A stretch of 7,544 nucleotides of DNA from an uncultured Microbacterium sp. (GTDB lineage: Bacteria > Actinomycetota > Actinomycetes > Actinomycetales > Microbacteriaceae), in NCBI GenBank assembly GCA_937926065.1, contig CALANM010000060.1, positions 1 to 7,544 of the forward strand, written 5' to 3'. This document shows positions 5,767 to 7,544 of this stretch, in pieces. The translations under genes were made by a program, and so were the position numbers. The stretch's first letter is position 1; every line of letters starts with the position of its first letter. A model generated the notes under the pieces. That model was not told the DNA's origin. It searched no databases and saw only the letters and a list, made by a program, of their open reading frames with translations.

Positions 5767-7496
5767 GCGGGGTCTCCTTCGTGCGGCTTCTCTGCCGGCA
5801 GGCGCGGCGTGCGCGGCGGTGCGACGCGCCGGGTGCCCGTCGCCTCGAACGCGGTCGCGAGGCGCAGCAGGGCGCTGTCATCGTAGGCGCGGCCGGCGAA
5901 GGTGAGGCCCACCGGCATCCGGATGTCGTCGAGGAGTCCCATCGGGACGGTCACGGTGGGGATGCCGAGGTGCCGCACGGCGAGGTTGCCGTTGGCGATC
6001 CACGTCCCGTTGCGCCATCCGAGGTCGGCCGAGGCGGGGTTCACGTCCATGTCGGCGGGGCCGATGTCTGCGACGGCGGGGAAGGCGACGGCGTCGAGGC
6101 GCTGCCGGTCCATCCACACCTCGAGGTCGATGCGGCGGGTCTCTTCGAGGCCGCGCAGGCCGTCGGCGAGCTCGGGCATGTCGTCGAGCGTCGCGCCCGG
6201 ATGATTCAGCACCCAGTCGGGGTATTCGGCGATGTCGTCGTCGAAGCCCGTGTAGCGGTCGGGGAGGGCGCCGGGCGGGTGCGGGAAGATCGTCGCGCCG
6301 TCGACGACGGCCAGTGTGGACAGCTGCGGGTCGCCGTTGGCGGCGAGGAAGTCGTCCCAGCTCCACGCCGAGAGGTCGACGATCTCGCGCTGGAGGAACT
6401 CGGGGCTCACGAGGCCGCGTGTGCGGATGGTGGGGGCGCCGGCGCGGTCGCCCTCGTAGTTGCTGATGACAGGGAAGTCGACCTCGACGACCTCCGCGCC
6501 CGCCGCCTCGAGGTCGGCGCGGGCGGCCTCCCACAGGGCGATGATCGAGGCGCGGGTCTCGATGCGCTGTCCGGTGGGGCCGCCGATGCCGGTGCCGGTG
6601 CCGGCATCCGGGTCGGCGTTGATGTACATGCGCGGGATCCCGATACGTGCTCCCGCGAGCGAGGCCCCCTCAGCGAGCGCGGGGTAGGAGGCGGGCCGCA
6701 CCTGCGACGCTGCGGGGACCTGCACCCAGGGCTGGACGCGCCAGAAGTCGCCGCGGGTGTCGGGGTCGTCGGCGACGATGACGTCGAGCACGGCGAGCAG
6801 GTCGGCCATCGTGCGGGTGTGGGGCACGACGACGTCCATCGTGGGCACGAGCGGCCAGTTGCCGCGCACGGAGATCACGCCGCGCGAGGGGGTGTACGCG
6901 CACAGGCCGTTGTGCGACGCGGGACCGCGGCCGCTCGACCACGTCTCCTCACCCAGTCCGAACGCCGCGAAGCTCGCCGCCGTCGCCGTGCCCGAGCCGT
7001 TGGACGAGCCGGAGGCGAAGGGAGCGGTGAGCCACTCGGCGCTGTAGGGGCTCTCGGCGCGGCCGTACACGCCGCGCTGCATGCCGCCGTTGGCCATGGG
7101 CGGCATGTTCGTGAGTCCCAGGCAGATGGCGCCGCCGCTGCGCAGCCGCTCGATCGTGAACGCGTCGCGCTGTGCGACGAGGTCGGCGAACGCCGGCGAT
7201 CCCGCCGCCGCGGTGAGTCCCTTCACGAGGTAGCTGTCTTTCGCCGTGTAGGGGATGCCGTCGAGGGGCCCGAGCGTCTCCCCCTGCGCGCGTCGCGCGT
7301 CGCTGGCGCGCGCTTCGTCGAGGGCGTCGGGGCTGCGCACGACGACGGCGTTGAGCGCGGTCGGGCTGCCGGGGCTGTCGTAGGCGTCGATGCGGGCGAG
7401 ATAGGCCTCGACGAGCTCGACGGCGGTCGTGCGGCCCGTGCGCAGCGCCTCCTGCAGGTCGGCGATGGCGGCTTCGACGACGTCGAACGCGCTCAT
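5763..7496 (-). CDS. Amidase-signature family amidohydrolase
   Basis: This 577-aa enzyme should hydrolyse an amide (or similar C-N bond) with a Ser-cisSer-Lys triad. Lys86 sits in GIPYTAKDSY. SGSSNGSG holds the cis-Ser at Ser164. GEETWSSGRGPAS supplies the nucleophile Ser188. The 24-residue gap between the two serines equals that in fatty acid amide hydrolase. The usual GTDTGGS-type loop reads GEETWSS, so it belongs to a diverged subgroup and not to GatA, and no partner GatB or GatC is nearby. The mature protein looks cytoplasmic, without a signal peptide. GGGAG (7508-7504) stands seven bases before the ATG. The stop overlaps the decarboxylase start by four bases. A short frame ending at 7493 overlaps its ATG in the same way. 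The substrate is unknown; its partner suggests an amino acid amide or N-acyl amino acid. Confidence 0.92.
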   Translation of the reverse strand: MSAFDVVEAAIADLQEALRTGRTTAVELVEAYLARIDAYDSPGSPTALNAVVVRSPDALDEARASDARRAQGETLGPLDGIPYTAKDSYLVKGLTAAAGSPAFADLVAQRDAFTIERLRSGGAICLGLTNMPPMANGGMQRGVYGRAESPYSAEWLTAPFASGSSNGSGTATAASFAAFGLGEETWSSGRGPASHNGLCAYTPSRGVISVRGNWPLVPTMDVVVPHTRTMADLLAVLDVIVADDPDTRGDFWRVQPWVQVPAASQVRPASYPALAEGASLAGARIGIPRMYINADPDAGTGTGIGGPTGQRIETRASIIALWEAARADLEAAGAEVVEVDFPVISNYEGDRAGAPTIRTRGLVSPEFLQREIVDLSAWSWDDFLAANGDPQLSTLAVVDGATIFPHPPGALPDRYTGFDDDIAEYPDWVLNHPGATLDDMPELADGLRGLEETRRIDLEVWMDRQRLDAVAFPAVADIGPADMDVNPASADLGWRNGTWIANGNLAVRHLGIPTVTVPMGLLDDIRMPVGLTFAGRAYDDSALLRLATAFEATGTRRVAPPRTPRLPAEKPHEGDPA

Positions 7497-7544
7497 GCCC
7501 CTGCTCCCTCGTGCGTCGTCGCTCCCTCGAGCAGGTGCTGAGGC
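7493..7544 (-). CDS. Possible C-terminal end of an upstream operon gene
   Basis: On the minus strand an open frame enters from the window edge, reads PQHLLEGATTHEGAGA and stops at TGA (7495-7493), overlapping the amidase ATG as ATGA. The same four-base overlap joins amidase and decarboxylase, so this is plausibly the tail of the gene before them. Only 16 codons are visible, so nothing can be said of the product. Confidence 0.35.
   Translation of the reverse strand, partial: PQHLLEGATTHEGAGA

Noticed and set aside
4387..5886. 499-aa plus-strand open frame opposite the decarboxylase
   Set aside because: Low-complexity Arg/Val/Gly translation; the minus strand encodes an intact PLP decarboxylase with PHKW and HVDGAYG.
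5763..7496. GatA subunit of glutamyl-tRNA amidotransferase
   Set aside because: No gatB or gatC is adjacent, the catalytic loop reads GEETWSS and not the GatA form, and the partner is a decarboxylase.
5748..7541. 597-aa plus-strand open frame opposite the amidase
   Set aside because: Its translation is rich in Val, Gly, Arg and Asp with no domain, and the minus strand has a full amidase with catalytic residues. It is an antisense shadow caused by high GC.

Overview
The window is high-GC DNA with strong third-position GC bias. It fits an actinobacterium, most likely Microbacteriaceae (Microbacterium-like). The best lineage clue is the 120-aa protein at 1596-1958, which resembles the DUF7882 family common in that group. 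No phage, IS element, CRISPR array, tRNA or rRNA is visible. This looks like ordinary chromosome with some accessory character, and I see no convincing new defence or mobile system.

Left part (1-2345). A minus-strand pair consists of a MarR-type repressor (968-1444) and the N-terminal two thirds of a SulP-family anion transporter (about 971 to beyond base 1). The transporter has no usable ATG, GTG or TTG start. The best candidate is a CTG that overlaps the marR stop codon. A divergent intergenic region (1445-1595) holds a 7-bp inverted repeat that could be the MarR operator, and a promoter for a two-gene plus-strand unit. That unit is a DUF7882-like protein followed, through an ATGA overlap, by a small protein with one C-terminal membrane helix. 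It ends at a hairpin shared with a convergent small conserved gene.

Middle part (2343-4400). A 112-aa uncharacterised protein lies on the minus strand. An Fpg/Nei-type DNA glycosylase lies on the plus strand; it keeps its Pro2, Glu3, Lys57 and zinc finger but lacks the usual intercalating Met. Convergent to it is a small minus-strand protein with a zinc ribbon and a GIY-YIG/T5orf172-like nuclease domain. A non-coding stretch of about 280 bp follows (4125-4401). It carries a 10-bp inverted repeat, an imperfect direct repeat and a very strong 16-bp stem that probably terminates the next operon.

Right part (4402-7544). A minus-strand operon reads amidase-signature hydrolase (5763-7496), then group II PLP-dependent decarboxylase (4402-5766), joined by a 4-bp ATGA overlap. 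A further upstream reading frame appears to end in the same ATGA style at 7493, so the operon probably continues past the window edge. The pair suggests stepwise use of an amide: hydrolysis to an amino acid, then decarboxylation to an amine. The substrate cannot be read from sequence.
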